15,319 nt of DNA from DAOMOD01 sp964526035 (lineage in GTDB: Bacteria > Pseudomonadota > Gammaproteobacteria > Xanthomonadales > BPKI01), in contig CAZGKE010000077.1 in assembly GCA_964526035.1 (NCBI GenBank), positions 1 to 15,319 of the forward strand. The letters are read 5' to 3'. The first letter of the stretch is position 1, and each line of letters starts with the position of its first letter. A program made the translations under genes and the position numbers. Below are positions 8,655 to 15,319 of this stretch, piece after piece. Under the pieces are notes generated by a model. It was not told where the DNA came from and searched no databases. It saw only the letters and a list, made by a program, of their open reading frames with translations.

Positions 8655-8918
8655 TCCCCGTCTCCATCGACCTTGGCGTGGCGAGACCTGCACCTCAGTC
8701 GATGCGCCTGCCGAACGTGGCGGCCAGCACCCGCGGACAGAGGTCGTTCTTCGCAAAGGTTCGGCCGGATCGTCATGTGCGTGACCGGCAGCACGCATTT
8801 CAGGCTGCGCAATCCAGCCCGGATCATTCACCGGCATTCTGCTGCCAGCTTGCGCGGTAGAATCAAGCCTGCACGCCGCTGCAAGCTGAGCGGCGACGGT
8901 TGAACCAGGGGAGCAGGC
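8655..8918. other. Intergenic leader of the pigment ligase gene
   Basis: 264 bp with no convincing gene. TAGAAT at 8858-8863, 55 bp before the ligase start, could be a -10 element, but I see no good -35 at normal spacing. The ligase ribosome binding site AGGGGAG lies at 8907-8913. This is the likely place for the promoter of the biosynthetic locus, though the sequence support is weak. Confidence 0.3.
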
Positions 8919-10274
8919 ATGGCGGCAGCGATTCAATCGGCCTCGACCGCGAGGCTTTCCTTGCCTTTGCTCAGCGGCGCCGTCGGCGCGCGGGCATTGG
9001 CGTTTGACCACAGTGGTCCGATCTGCAGCGGACGCTTTCTTGCCGATGTGCGTGCCGTTGCCGAGCGGCTGCCGGAGGCGCGGCACGCGGTCAATCTGTG
9101 TGATGACCGCTACTGGTTCATGGTGTCATTCTGCGCGGCCGCGCTGCGCGGACAGATCAATCTGCTGCCGCACTCGCGCGCCCCCAACGTGATCGTCGAG
9201 GCGCTTGAGCGCTATCCGCAGAGCTACTGTCTTGGCGAGTGCGCCGTGGTTCCCGAGCCTCGGCACTTCCATCGGATCGACACCGGTGCGGCGCCGCCGG
9301 AGACGGACGCCGCGGTTCCAGTTCTGCCTGCCGACCAGGTGGTGGCGATCGGCTTTACTTCCGGCAGCAGCGGGCAGCCGCAGGCCAACCCCAAGACCTG
9401 GGGAAGCTTTGCGCAGAGCACGGCGCGCAATGTCGAGGCCGTGGGCAGGTTTGCAGGTGCCCAGCTGCAGCTGGTGGCCACGGTGCCGCCGCAGCACATG
9501 TACGGCCTGGAGACTTCGGTGCTGCTGCCGCTGCTGGGTGGCACGGCGGTGCATCGCGGTCGCCCATTCTTTCCCGCCGACATCGCCCATGCCCTGGCGC
9601 AGGCACGGGCACCGCGCGTGCTGGTGACCACCCCTGTACACCTGCGCGCGCTGCTGTGTTCGGGCGTGGCAGTGCCGCCGCTTGCGCTGCTGGTGTCGGC
9701 GACCGCACCGCTGCCGTTGGCATTGGCGCAGCAGGCCGAGCAGCAGCTCGGTGCGCCAGTATTGGAAATGTTTGGTTCCACCGAGACCTGCGTGATCGCT
9801 ACCCGGCGTACCGCCAACGACGATGACTGGCAGCTTTACGAAGGCGTGAGCCTGCAGCCCATGCCGAATGGCACGGCGATCGATGCGCCATGGTTCGCGG
9901 CCACCACGAAGCTGCAGGACATCATCGAACCCTTGCCCGGTGGACGCTTCCTGCTGAAGGGGCGCTGCAGCGATCTGCTGGAGATCGCCGGCAAACGTGC
10001 CTCGCTGGGTGAGTTGACGCGCCGTCTGCTGGACATCCCCGGCGTCGACGATGCGGTGGTGTTCCAGTCCGACGATACCGACAGCGCGGGCGTGCGGCGC
10101 ATCTGTGCGCTGGTGGTGGCCCCTGACGTGGATGACCATGACCTGATCCGGTCACTGCGCGCGGTGGTCGATCCGGTGTTCATGCCGCGCCCGCTGAAGC
10201 GGGTCGACGCGCTGCCGCGCAATCGGACCGGCAAACTGCCGCGCGCGGAGCTTCTGAGTCTGCTCCACGCCTGA
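8919..10274 (+). CDS. AMP-dependent acyl/aryl ligase of an aryl polyene locus
   Basis: Member of the acyl-adenylate-forming (ANL) superfamily, which activates a carboxylic acid with ATP and transfers it to CoA or a carrier protein. Motifs lie in the expected order: the phosphate loop TSGSSGQPQANPK (147-159), the adenine-binding FGSTET (285-290), the hinge motif GRCSDLLEIAGKR (348-360), and the C-terminal RNRTGK with catalytic Lys at 439. At 451 residues it is shorter than typical acyl-CoA synthetases, but it fits the compact AMP ligases of aryl polyene and xanthomonadin clusters. The following ketosynthase pair supports loading of an aromatic starter, possibly 4- or 3-hydroxybenzoate. That substrate is inferred from the pathway and not read from residues. 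The ATG at 8919 has AGGGGAG five bases upstream. Confidence 0.87.
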   Translation: MAAAIQSASTARLSLPLLSGAVGARALAFDHSGPICSGRFLADVRAVAERLPEARHAVNLCDDRYWFMVSFCAAALRGQINLLPHSRAPNVIVEALERYPQSYCLGECAVVPEPRHFHRIDTGAAPPETDAAVPVLPADQVVAIGFTSGSSGQPQANPKTWGSFAQSTARNVEAVGRFAGAQLQLVATVPPQHMYGLETSVLLPLLGGTAVHRGRPFFPADIAHALAQARAPRVLVTTPVHLRALLCSGVAVPPLALLVSATAPLPLALAQQAEQQLGAPVLEMFGSTETCVIATRRTANDDDWQLYEGVSLQPMPNGTAIDAPWFAATTKLQDIIEPLPGGRFLLKGRCSDLLEIAGKRASLGELTRRLLDIPGVDDAVVFQSDDTDSAGVRRICALVVAPDVDDHDLIRSLRAVVDPVFMPRPLKRVDALPRNRTGKLPRAELLSLLHA

Positions 10275-10555
10275 TGCACGCCGTGATTGGCGGGCAGGCA
10301 CCGGCCGATCACCCGTTCAGTACATCGAACCGACCTGCAGGCTGCCCGCGATGCCGCTGGACGGGCTGCCGATCCCTATCGGCTAGCTCCCGCGGATGGT
10401 GCGCCTGCCGTACTTCCTGGGTATTCGAGACTGCCGCTGGACACGTTGTGGCCCGTGCGGCCTGCCCGGCAATGCACGTCGATGGTCACGGCCAAGTATC
10501 ATGACCGCGCGCCGCTCGGACTGACCGCGCCGCGACAGGGAAACCGGGACTGCGA
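10275..10555. other. 281-bp gap between ligase and ketosynthase
   Basis: No supported gene. Two short + frames are open here (10274-10504 and 10287-10559), but their products look like random high-GC translation. A 6-bp-stem hairpin (GCCGAT, loop CCCT, ATCGGC) lies at 10368-10383. TATCAT at 10497-10502 could be a -10 box, but no matching -35 is seen. GGGA at 10546-10549 is a modest ribosome binding site for the TTG start at 10556. The gap could hold an internal promoter for the downstream genes. Confidence 0.4.
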
Positions 10556-11743
10556 TTGATCGACACATCCGAAGGCTTGGTGGTGACCGCCTACACGGCG
10601 ACCAGCGCGGTCGGCGCCGGCCGTGATGCGCTGCTTCGGGCCCTGCGCGAGCGGCGCAGCGGACTGCGCAGCAACGACTTCGGCGATGCCCCACGCCTGG
10701 ACTGCTGGATCGGCCGGGTGGATGGCGTTGAGCAGGTGCAGCTGCCCGCCGCATTGCAGGGCTGGGACTGCCGCAACAACCGGCTGGCCTGGTTGGGACT
10801 GCAGCAGGACGGTCTGCTCGACGCCGTGGCCAGCGCGCGCAGTTGCTACGGCGCGGCCCGCATTGCGCTGGTGATCGGCACCTCGACCTCGAGCATCGGT
10901 GCCAGCGAAGAGGCCTACGCGCGCCTCGATGCCGACGGTCGCTTCCCCGCCGACCTCGACCGTCCGATCGTGCACACCCCGCATTCCCTCGGCGATTTTC
11001 TGCAGCACGCGCTTCAGCTGGAAGGTCCGGCGGTCACTGTCGCCACCGCCTGCTCGTCGAGCGCCAAGGTGTTCGCCCAGGCGGCGCGCCTGATCCAGGC
11101 CGGCTTTGTCGACGCCGCAGTGGTTGGTGGCGTCGACACGCTGTGCGGAAGCGTGTTGTACGGATTCAACGCGCTGGAACTGGTGTCGAAGGATCCCTGC
11201 CGGCCCTTCGACGCGACGCGCTGCGGTTTGTCCTTGGGTGAGGCCGCGGGCTTCGCCGTGCTGGAACGCACGGGCGACGGTCCGCGCCTGCTCGGCTACG
11301 GCGAGTCCAGCGACGCCCACCACATGTCCAGCCCGCACCCGCAGGGGCTGGGCGCGCGCCTGGCCATGGAGGGCGCCCTGCGGCGGGCCGGATTGCAGCC
11401 CGACGCGATCGACTACATCAACCTGCACGGCACCGCCACGCCGAAGAACGACGAGATCGAGGCGATCACCATCGCCGCCATGTATCCCGACACCACCCTG
11501 GCCAGCTCCACCAAGGGCTGGACCGGACACACGCTGGGTGCGGCCGGCATCGTCGAATCCACCATCGCGCTGCTGGCCCTTGAGACCGGGGAGGTTCCCG
11601 GGATCGTGCAAAGCGAGGTGCTGGATCCGGTCTGCGGCCCGCAGATCCGGCTGCAGAACAGTCAGCGCGACTGCCGCCACGTGATGAACAACTCATTCGG
11701 CTTCGGCGGCAACAACTGTTCGCTGGTATTCGGTCGCGCGTGA
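10556..11743 (+). CDS. Beta-ketoacyl-ACP synthase (condensing enzyme)
   Basis: Catalyses decarboxylative condensation of malonyl-ACP onto the growing acyl chain. The 395-residue thiolase fold keeps the full KAS I/II triad: nucleophile C166 in TACSSS, H291 in LHGTATPKNDE, and H325 in KGWTGHTLGAAG, with K320 nearby. The Gly-rich end FGFGGNN is also present. It overlaps the short ketosynthase-like gene by 4 bp, a layout like the KS/chain-length-factor pairs of aryl polyene clusters. The start appears to be TTG at 10556, with GGGA six bases upstream. A GTG a few codons further on is possible, since the conserved fold begins only at LVVTAYTATSAVG. The rare start could lower expression relative to the genes after it. 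Confidence 0.92.
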   Translation: MIDTSEGLVVTAYTATSAVGAGRDALLRALRERRSGLRSNDFGDAPRLDCWIGRVDGVEQVQLPAALQGWDCRNNRLAWLGLQQDGLLDAVASARSCYGAARIALVIGTSTSSIGASEEAYARLDADGRFPADLDRPIVHTPHSLGDFLQHALQLEGPAVTVATACSSSAKVFAQAARLIQAGFVDAAVVGGVDTLCGSVLYGFNALELVSKDPCRPFDATRCGLSLGEAAGFAVLERTGDGPRLLGYGESSDAHHMSSPHPQGLGARLAMEGALRRAGLQPDAIDYINLHGTATPKNDEIEAITIAAMYPDTTLASSTKGWTGHTLGAAGIVESTIALLALETGEVPGIVQSEVLDPVCGPQIRLQNSQRDCRHVMNNSFGFGGNNCSLVFGRA

Positions 11744-12525
11744 ACATGAGCACAGCATTCATCGAGGGCGTTGGTTTCTGGGGCAGCGGTTTGCCGTCCT
11801 GGGACGCCGCACGCCGCTTCATGACCGACGGCACGCTGCCCGAGGTCGCGCCGCGCAAGCCGCAGCCGACCCTTCTGCCTCCGAATGAACGGCGCCGCGC
11901 GCCGGACAGCGTGGCGCTCGCCATCGAGGTCGCACAGGCGGCCTGCGCAGCGGCCGCGCGCGATCCGGCCACTCTGCCTTCGGTGTTCACGTCGACCCAC
12001 GGGGATCTGCCGATCACCGACTACATGTGCGCCACCCTCGCCGAGGCGCCTCTCAGCATTTCGCCGACCAAATTCCACAACTCGGTGCACAACGCGGCCG
12101 CTGGCTACTGGACCATCGGCACCCGCTGCATGGCGGCCGCGACGGCGATCTCGGCCTACCGCGCCAGTTTTGGGCAGGGGCTGATCGAGGCGCTGGGCCT
12201 GCTGGCCGCGGGCGAGGAGGCGGTGCTGCTGGTGGCCTACGATGCCGAGGCATGCGGCCCGCTGGCCGCGGTCAGCCGCAGCGAGGGCCTTCTGGGCGGT
12301 GCGCTGTTGTTGAGCCGCGAGCAGCGCAACGGTGCGCGGTCGATTGCGACGCGCCTGGAGCACGAAGCTGCGCCAGCAGCGACCAGTGCGCTGGCGCAGC
12401 GCTTTGCGGCCAACGCCATGCAGCCGATGCTGCCCCTGTTCGAGATGCTCGCCGTTGCGGGCCCTGGTCGCTGCCAGCTGCTTGCAGGGCCGCGGCTGCG
12501 CATCAGCGTCGAGGTGGGCGCATGA
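11740..12525 (+). CDS. Ketosynthase-like chain-length-factor subunit, active-site Cys absent
   Basis: A 261-residue protein resembling only the N-terminal half of a ketosynthase. I take it for the short beta-ketoacyl synthase family (Pfam Ketoacyl-synt_2 type) found beside real ketosynthases in aryl polyene loci. Where the catalytic Cys would be expected, the segment reads NSVHNAAAGYW (114-124), so condensation by this subunit alone is unlikely. A partner role that shapes chain length in a heterodimer with the upstream ketosynthase is inferred from the family and the coupling. The GTG at 11740 overlaps the upstream stop as GTGA. An ATG two codons later (11746) is an equally good start. The length is normal for this family, so I do not regard it as a truncated pseudogene. 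Confidence 0.85.
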   Translation: MNMSTAFIEGVGFWGSGLPSWDAARRFMTDGTLPEVAPRKPQPTLLPPNERRRAPDSVALAIEVAQAACAAAARDPATLPSVFTSTHGDLPITDYMCATLAEAPLSISPTKFHNSVHNAAAGYWTIGTRCMAAATAISAYRASFGQGLIEALGLLAAGEEAVLLVAYDAEACGPLAAVSRSEGLLGGALLLSREQRNGARSIATRLEHEAAPAATSALAQRFAANAMQPMLPLFEMLAVAGPGRCQLLAGPRLRISVEVGA

Positions 12526-13322
12526 GTGCAGGCGGCGGAACCATCGACCCCGCACTCGTCGCCGTACTGATCCCCGCCTTCAACGAAGAGCTGCGCATCC
12601 GCGAGGTCGTGCAGGGCGCACTCGCGCACTGCCCCAATGTGATCGTGGTCGACGACGGCTCCGACGACGCCACGCTGGAACGCATCACCGACCTGTCGGT
12701 CACCGTGATCCGCCATGAAGCGCGCTGCGGCAAGGGGGAAAGCCTGCGCGCCGGCTTTCGGGAAATCTGTCGGCGCGGATACGTCGGCGTGCTCAGCATG
12801 GATGGCGACGGCCAGCACGTGGCCGAGGACATCCCGAGAATGCTCGAGGCTGCAGCGCTTCACCCCGGTCACATCGTGATCGGCGCGCGCCTGAAGAAGC
12901 GCGCACAGCAGCCCACCTACCGACGCCTGGCCAACGAGTTCGGGGACTGGGGCATTGCCTGGGCGACCGGCTATCGCATCGCCGATTCCCAGAGCGGTCA
13001 ACGCTACTACCCCGCCGAAGTCGCCGCCTTGACCGAAGTGGCTGCGCAGGGCTTCGTCTTCGAAGCCGACATCCTGATCGAAGCCGCGCGCCGGCTCGGT
13101 ACGCGCTGCGTGTCGGTACCGATCGAGTCACGTTACGCCGGTCCCGGCCTCGCCGAAAAGCTGCGGCGCAGCCATTTCCGCCCGATCGCAGACCTCTATC
13201 GCATCACCTCGCACGTGGTCGGCAAGATCCTGCGCCACGGCAGCATCTGGCAGCGTTACAGGCAAGCACGACGCAGCCGCGCCCTGATTTTCGATCCGGG
13301 TGTCGAAGAGCGCGAGGCCTGA
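12522..13322 (+). CDS. Family 2 glycosyltransferase (dolichyl-phosphate-sugar synthase-like)
   Basis: GT-A fold glycosyltransferase of 266 residues. Visible motifs are the N-terminal nucleotide-binding LIPAFNEE (16-23), VVDDGSDD (42-49), the metal-binding DGDGQH (94-99), and DSQSGQR further on. This is the order seen in dolichol- or polyprenyl-phosphate sugar synthases. No membrane helices follow the catalytic domain, so it is probably cytosolic or peripheral. The ATG at 12522 overlaps the previous stop as ATGA. The frame is open back to 12027, but that extension would lie inside the upstream gene. In aryl polyene loci such enzymes are thought to glycosylate the lipid anchor or the product; the acceptor here is not known. 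Confidence 0.9.
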   Translation: MSAGGGTIDPALVAVLIPAFNEELRIREVVQGALAHCPNVIVVDDGSDDATLERITDLSVTVIRHEARCGKGESLRAGFREICRRGYVGVLSMDGDGQHVAEDIPRMLEAAALHPGHIVIGARLKKRAQQPTYRRLANEFGDWGIAWATGYRIADSQSGQRYYPAEVAALTEVAAQGFVFEADILIEAARRLGTRCVSVPIESRYAGPGLAEKLRRSHFRPIADLYRITSHVVGKILRHGSIWQRYRQARRSRALIFDPGVEEREA

Positions 13323-13358
13323 CACGTCCGAAAACGCCTGCAGGCCGATACGTGCATA

Positions 13359-13453
13359 TGTAGGAGCCCACCCGTGGGCGACCGTGAGGCAGGGGTCGCC
13401 CACGGGTGCGTTCGCCTGCTTCGCAGCTAGGCCGGGCTGCCCCCGGACCTACA
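13359..13453. repeat. TGTAGGAG REP-like element with 15-bp inverted repeat
   Basis: It starts with the same 27 bases as copy 1 (94-120). Arms 13369-13383 and 13394-13408 are perfect 15-bp inverted copies around a 10-nt loop, which gives a strong hairpin 47 bp after the glycosyltransferase stop. The element closes with CCTACA at 13448-13453, an inverted match to the TGTAGG head. Confidence 0.75.
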
Positions 13454-13463
13454 GAAGAGCAAC

Positions 13464-13490
13464 AAGCGGCTGCAGCCGCTTTTCTCCTTT
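13464..13490 (+). terminator. Possible intrinsic terminator after the glycosyltransferase
   Basis: AAGCGGC at 13464-13470 pairs with GCCGCTT at 13475-13481 around TGCA, and the pyrimidine-rich TTCTCCTTT follows. The T-run is interrupted, so efficiency is uncertain. Its place about 140 bp after the last coupled gene fits the end of the ketosynthase-glycosyltransferase transcript. Confidence 0.4.
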
Positions 13491-13491
13491 G

Positions 13492-13643
13492 CGCGCCCTG
13501 GAGGGCGCGTCGCTGTTCGGGGACCCTCTGCAGCGGCGGGCGGCCGGAGGGAACAGCCCGAAGGGGGGCCGCCAGGAAGGCGCGGAAGCGGAGCGTCCTC
13601 TCTTTGGGTTACCTTTCTCTGGACGAGCAGAGAAAGGTGACCC
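13492..13643. repeat. Block of consecutive hairpins ending in a GGGTTACC stem
   Basis: Three foldable units follow one another. CGCGCCC/GGGCGCG is at 13492-13509 with a 4-nt loop, GGCGGCC/GGCCGCC is at 13539-13573, and a 15-bp stem (13606-13620 with 13629-13643, one G-U pair, 8-nt loop) begins GGGTTACCTTTC. The last unit resembles a dispersed intergenic palindrome common in this order (recollection). The block could be a miniature mobile element or a structured RNA. Nothing in the sequence identifies an encoded function. Confidence 0.6.
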
Positions 13644-13942
13644 GGCCGCCGGAAGGCGAACGGAAAAAAGTCATGGATGACACAACAAGCAACCGCCGCC
13701 AGGCGGACATACCCTCTACCGAGGAGATGCTCGTCTCCGCGGTCGCGCACGGGTGCGCTCCTACAGGGCACGGCTCCTGTAGGAGGGGCCTCAGCCCCGA
13801 CATTTGCGCGGCATTGAAGCGCAGGGTTGACGCGGAACAGAGCGTCTACAGGACGCGCGAGCATCCCGATGCGACCCGGCCGCCGGGAGGCGGACGAAAC
13901 ATGGACATGGTTGACACGACAAGCGCCGCTGCAGGCGGACAT
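13639..13942 (+). repeat. Diverged ~70-bp direct repeat, two copies
   Basis: Copy A (13639-13710) and copy B (13873-13942) both begin GACCCGGCCGCCGG, continue with an A-rich stretch, then share ATGG.TGACAC.ACAAGC and end AGGCGGACAT. By eye about four bases in five match, with small gaps. The starts are 234 bp apart, and a TGTAGGAG pair lies between the copies. Neither copy is coding. This looks like an older duplication later interrupted or flanked by hairpin elements. Confidence 0.65.
13741..13801. repeat. Divergent pair of TGTAGGAG REP-like elements
   Basis: A reverse copy at 13741-13765 (core GCGCAC/GTGCGC) is followed 12 bp later by a forward copy at 13778-13801 (core GGGGC, CTCA-like loop, GCCCC). 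The heads lie next to each other and the hairpins point outward, which is the opposite layout to the pair at 1717-1792. It lies about 255 bp upstream of the halogenase-like gene. Confidence 0.75.
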
Positions 13943-14055
13943 TCGTCGGCAGGGGATGCCGACCTACTACAGCGAGACTGCACCCGCCGATTGACGAACA
14001 TTCCAATTCACCGCCATTGGCGTACATTGTCGACGCATCCCTGCAAGGCGGCGAC

Positions 14056-15319
14056 ATGACAGAACACTACGATGCAGTAATCCTCGGCGGCGGCCTCGCC
14101 GGGCTGACGCTCGCACTGCAGCTGCGCGACCGCTTCGCCGACATGCGCATTCTGGTGCTGGAGCGGCGCTCGCACCCGCTGCCGGTGGCCGCGCACAAGG
14201 TCGGCGAGTCGACGGTGGAGATCGGCGCGCACTATTTCGCCGACACGCTCGGGCTGAAGGACCACCTGGAACGCGATCACATCCGCAAGTTCGGCTTTCG
14301 CTTCTTCTTCTCCGAGGGTCGCCGCGAACTCGATCAGGTCACCGAACTCGGCGTTCGCCGCGTGCTGCCGACGCCGGCGTGGCAGATCGACCGTGGCATC
14401 TTCGAGAACTTTCTCGGCGAGGAAGTGCGACGCCGTGGCATCGACTTCCGTGATGGCGTCGTGGTGCGCGATTTTTCCGTGCGTCGCGGCGACGAGGCGC
14501 ACGAGGTCGTGTTCGAGCAGGACGGTGAGCGCACCACCGTCAGCGCCACCTGGCTGCTCGATGCCTCCGGTCGGCAGGGATTGATCAAGCGCCGACTCGG
14601 TCTCGCCGAAACCAACGCACACGATGCCAACGCCGTCTGGTTCCGCATCGACGCGCGCCTGCCCATCGACGACTGGTGCCAGAATGCAGCATGGCGCGGG
14701 CAGTGCGAGCCACCCGAGCGCTGGCGCTCGACCAATCACATGGTCGGCCCCGGCTACTGGGTATGGCTGATCCCGCTGTCCTCGGGCGCGCATTCGGTCG
14801 GCATCGTCGCCGACGCGAAGATGCACCCGCTGGAAACCATGAACAGCTTCGAGCGCGCGCTCGACTGGCTGCGCACCTACCAGCCGCTGGTGGCAGACAA
14901 GGTGGAGGCACAGCGTGACCGGCTGCTCGACTTCGCCTTCTTTCGCAACTTCTCCTATGGCTGCCGGCAGGTGTTTTCCGCCGACCGCTGGGCGCTGACC
15001 GGCGAAGCCGGCGTATTCCTCGACCCGTTCTACTCGCCCGGCAGCGACTTCATCGCCATCGCCAACACCTACATCGTCGAGATGGTGGCGAAGCAGCGCG
15101 AGGGCGCGGCGCTGGCGCCCTTCGTGCGCCGCTGCCAGCGCCTGTACTTTTCCTTCTACGAGAACACGCTCGCGCTCTACCAGGACCAGTACCCGCTGTT
15201 CGGCAACGCCGAGGTGCTGCCCAACAAGGTGCTGTGGGACTACGCCTACTACTGGGGCGTTCTCTGCCAGATCGTGTTCCAGCAACGATTGACCGACTTC
15301 GAGTTGATGGCCGAGGTCA
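14056..15319 (+). CDS. Flavin-dependent halogenase-like protein (3' end outside window)
   Basis: FAD-dependent enzyme of the tryptophan-halogenase type. About 421 residues are visible and the reading frame is open to the window edge. The N-terminal dinucleotide-binding motif is ILGGGLAGL (9-17). VGEST follows at 49-53, and K78 in RKFGFRFF lies near where halogenases keep their essential Lys. The halogenase signature WxWxIP is present as WVWLIP (235-240), and FLDPFYSPG (321-329) matches the FxPxxSxG flavin-tunnel motif. With these features halogenation is more likely than plain hydroxylation, but related non-halogenating oxidoreductases keep some of them. In xanthomonadin-type loci a gene of this kind is thought to brominate the aryl polyene. 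The ATG at 14056 is preceded by AAGG at 14045-14048. The repeat-rich gap upstream suggests it has its own promoter. Confidence 0.88.
   Translation, partial: MTEHYDAVILGGGLAGLTLALQLRDRFADMRILVLERRSHPLPVAAHKVGESTVEIGAHYFADTLGLKDHLERDHIRKFGFRFFFSEGRRELDQVTELGVRRVLPTPAWQIDRGIFENFLGEEVRRRGIDFRDGVVVRDFSVRRGDEAHEVVFEQDGERTTVSATWLLDASGRQGLIKRRLGLAETNAHDANAVWFRIDARLPIDDWCQNAAWRGQCEPPERWRSTNHMVGPGYWVWLIPLSSGAHSVGIVADAKMHPLETMNSFERALDWLRTYQPLVADKVEAQRDRLLDFAFFRNFSYGCRQVFSADRWALTGEAGVFLDPFYSPGSDFIAIANTYIVEMVAKQREGAALAPFVRRCQRLYFSFYENTLALYQDQYPLFGNAEVLPNKVLWDYAYYWGVLCQIVFQQRLTDFELMAEV

Larger units (their letters stand above)
13323..14055. other. 733-bp non-coding, hairpin-dense region inside the pigment locus
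   Basis: No credible gene. Open frames through here (for example 13406-14059 on +) read through repeats and lack domain-like sequence. In order it holds a TGTAGGAG element with a strong hairpin (13359-13453), a candidate terminator (13464-13490), a run of GC-rich hairpins to 13643, copy A of a direct repeat, a second TGTAGGAG pair (13741-13801), and copy B of the direct repeat. The last 75 bp, from TTGACG at 13991 onward, probably contain the promoter of the halogenase-like gene. TACATT at 14023-14028 could be its -10 box, with only a weak -35. Confidence 0.75.

Noticed and set aside
10274..10504. Possible remnant of a hot-dog dehydratase suggested by a DHPF string
   Set aside because: Only four residues resemble the family motif, and the expected GHFPG..PGV continuation is missing in all frames.
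12027..12521. N-terminal extension of the glycosyltransferase frame
   Set aside because: It lies wholly inside the upstream ketosynthase-like gene and reads as shadow sequence. The GT fold starts just after the ATG at 12522.
13359..13801. CRISPR-like array of hairpin repeats
   Set aside because: The repeats differ in stem sequence, alternate in orientation and have irregular spacing. No cas genes are present.
13406..14059. 217-residue + frame between the glycosyltransferase and the halogenase-like gene
   Set aside because: It crosses every repeat in the gap, has no start signal of note and reads as repeat translation.

Overview
This window is high-GC DNA with gammaproteobacterial gene style. 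It probably comes from the Lysobacterales (Xanthomonadales), in or near the Xanthomonadaceae or Rhodanobacteraceae. I infer this from three things: a xanthomonadin-like aryl polyene pigment locus, intergenic hairpin repeats starting TGTAGGAG, and a large secreted propeller protein ending in a Gly/Trp-rich repeat I associate with this order. All confident genes lie on the + strand.

Left part (1-4960): a two-gene RND efflux module. It has a periplasmic adaptor (360-1544) and a 1049-residue inner-membrane permease (1811-4960). No outer-membrane channel gene is visible. The two genes are separated by 266 bp holding two kinds of inverted repeat: a 22-bp-stem hairpin and a convergent pair of TGTAGGAG elements. 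The leader before the adaptor holds another TGTAGGAG element inside a pair of inverted GGGAGCA heptad repeats.

Middle (4961-8918): a 1067-residue exported protein (5101-8304) with a signal peptide, a propeller-like body with recurring G..W blades, and two tandem copies of a C-terminal Trp/Gly-rich domain. It is followed by a 91-residue, two-helix membrane protein with an Arg-rich tail (8379-8654).

Right part (8919-15319): an aryl polyene (xanthomonadin-type) biosynthesis locus. Its genes are an acyl-activating AMP ligase (8919-10274), a ketosynthase with an intact Cys-His-His triad (10556-11743), a short ketosynthase-like partner without the active-site Cys (11740-12525), a family 2 glycosyltransferase (12522-13322), and a flavin-dependent halogenase-like protein cut by the window edge (14056 onward). 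The ketosynthase, its partner and the glycosyltransferase overlap by 4 bp at each junction, so they are probably translationally coupled. In the inferred scheme the ligase activates an aromatic starter such as a hydroxybenzoate for loading on a carrier protein. The ketosynthase pair extends the polyene, the glycosyltransferase helps attach or decorate the product, and the flavoenzyme may halogenate the aryl head. The carrier protein, dehydratase, ketoreductase, acyltransferase and exporter genes expected for this pathway are not here and probably lie beyond the right edge.

Between the glycosyltransferase and the halogenase-like gene is a 733-bp non-coding stretch packed with hairpins, TGTAGGAG elements and a diverged ~70-bp direct repeat. 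It is the most structured non-coding DNA in the window.
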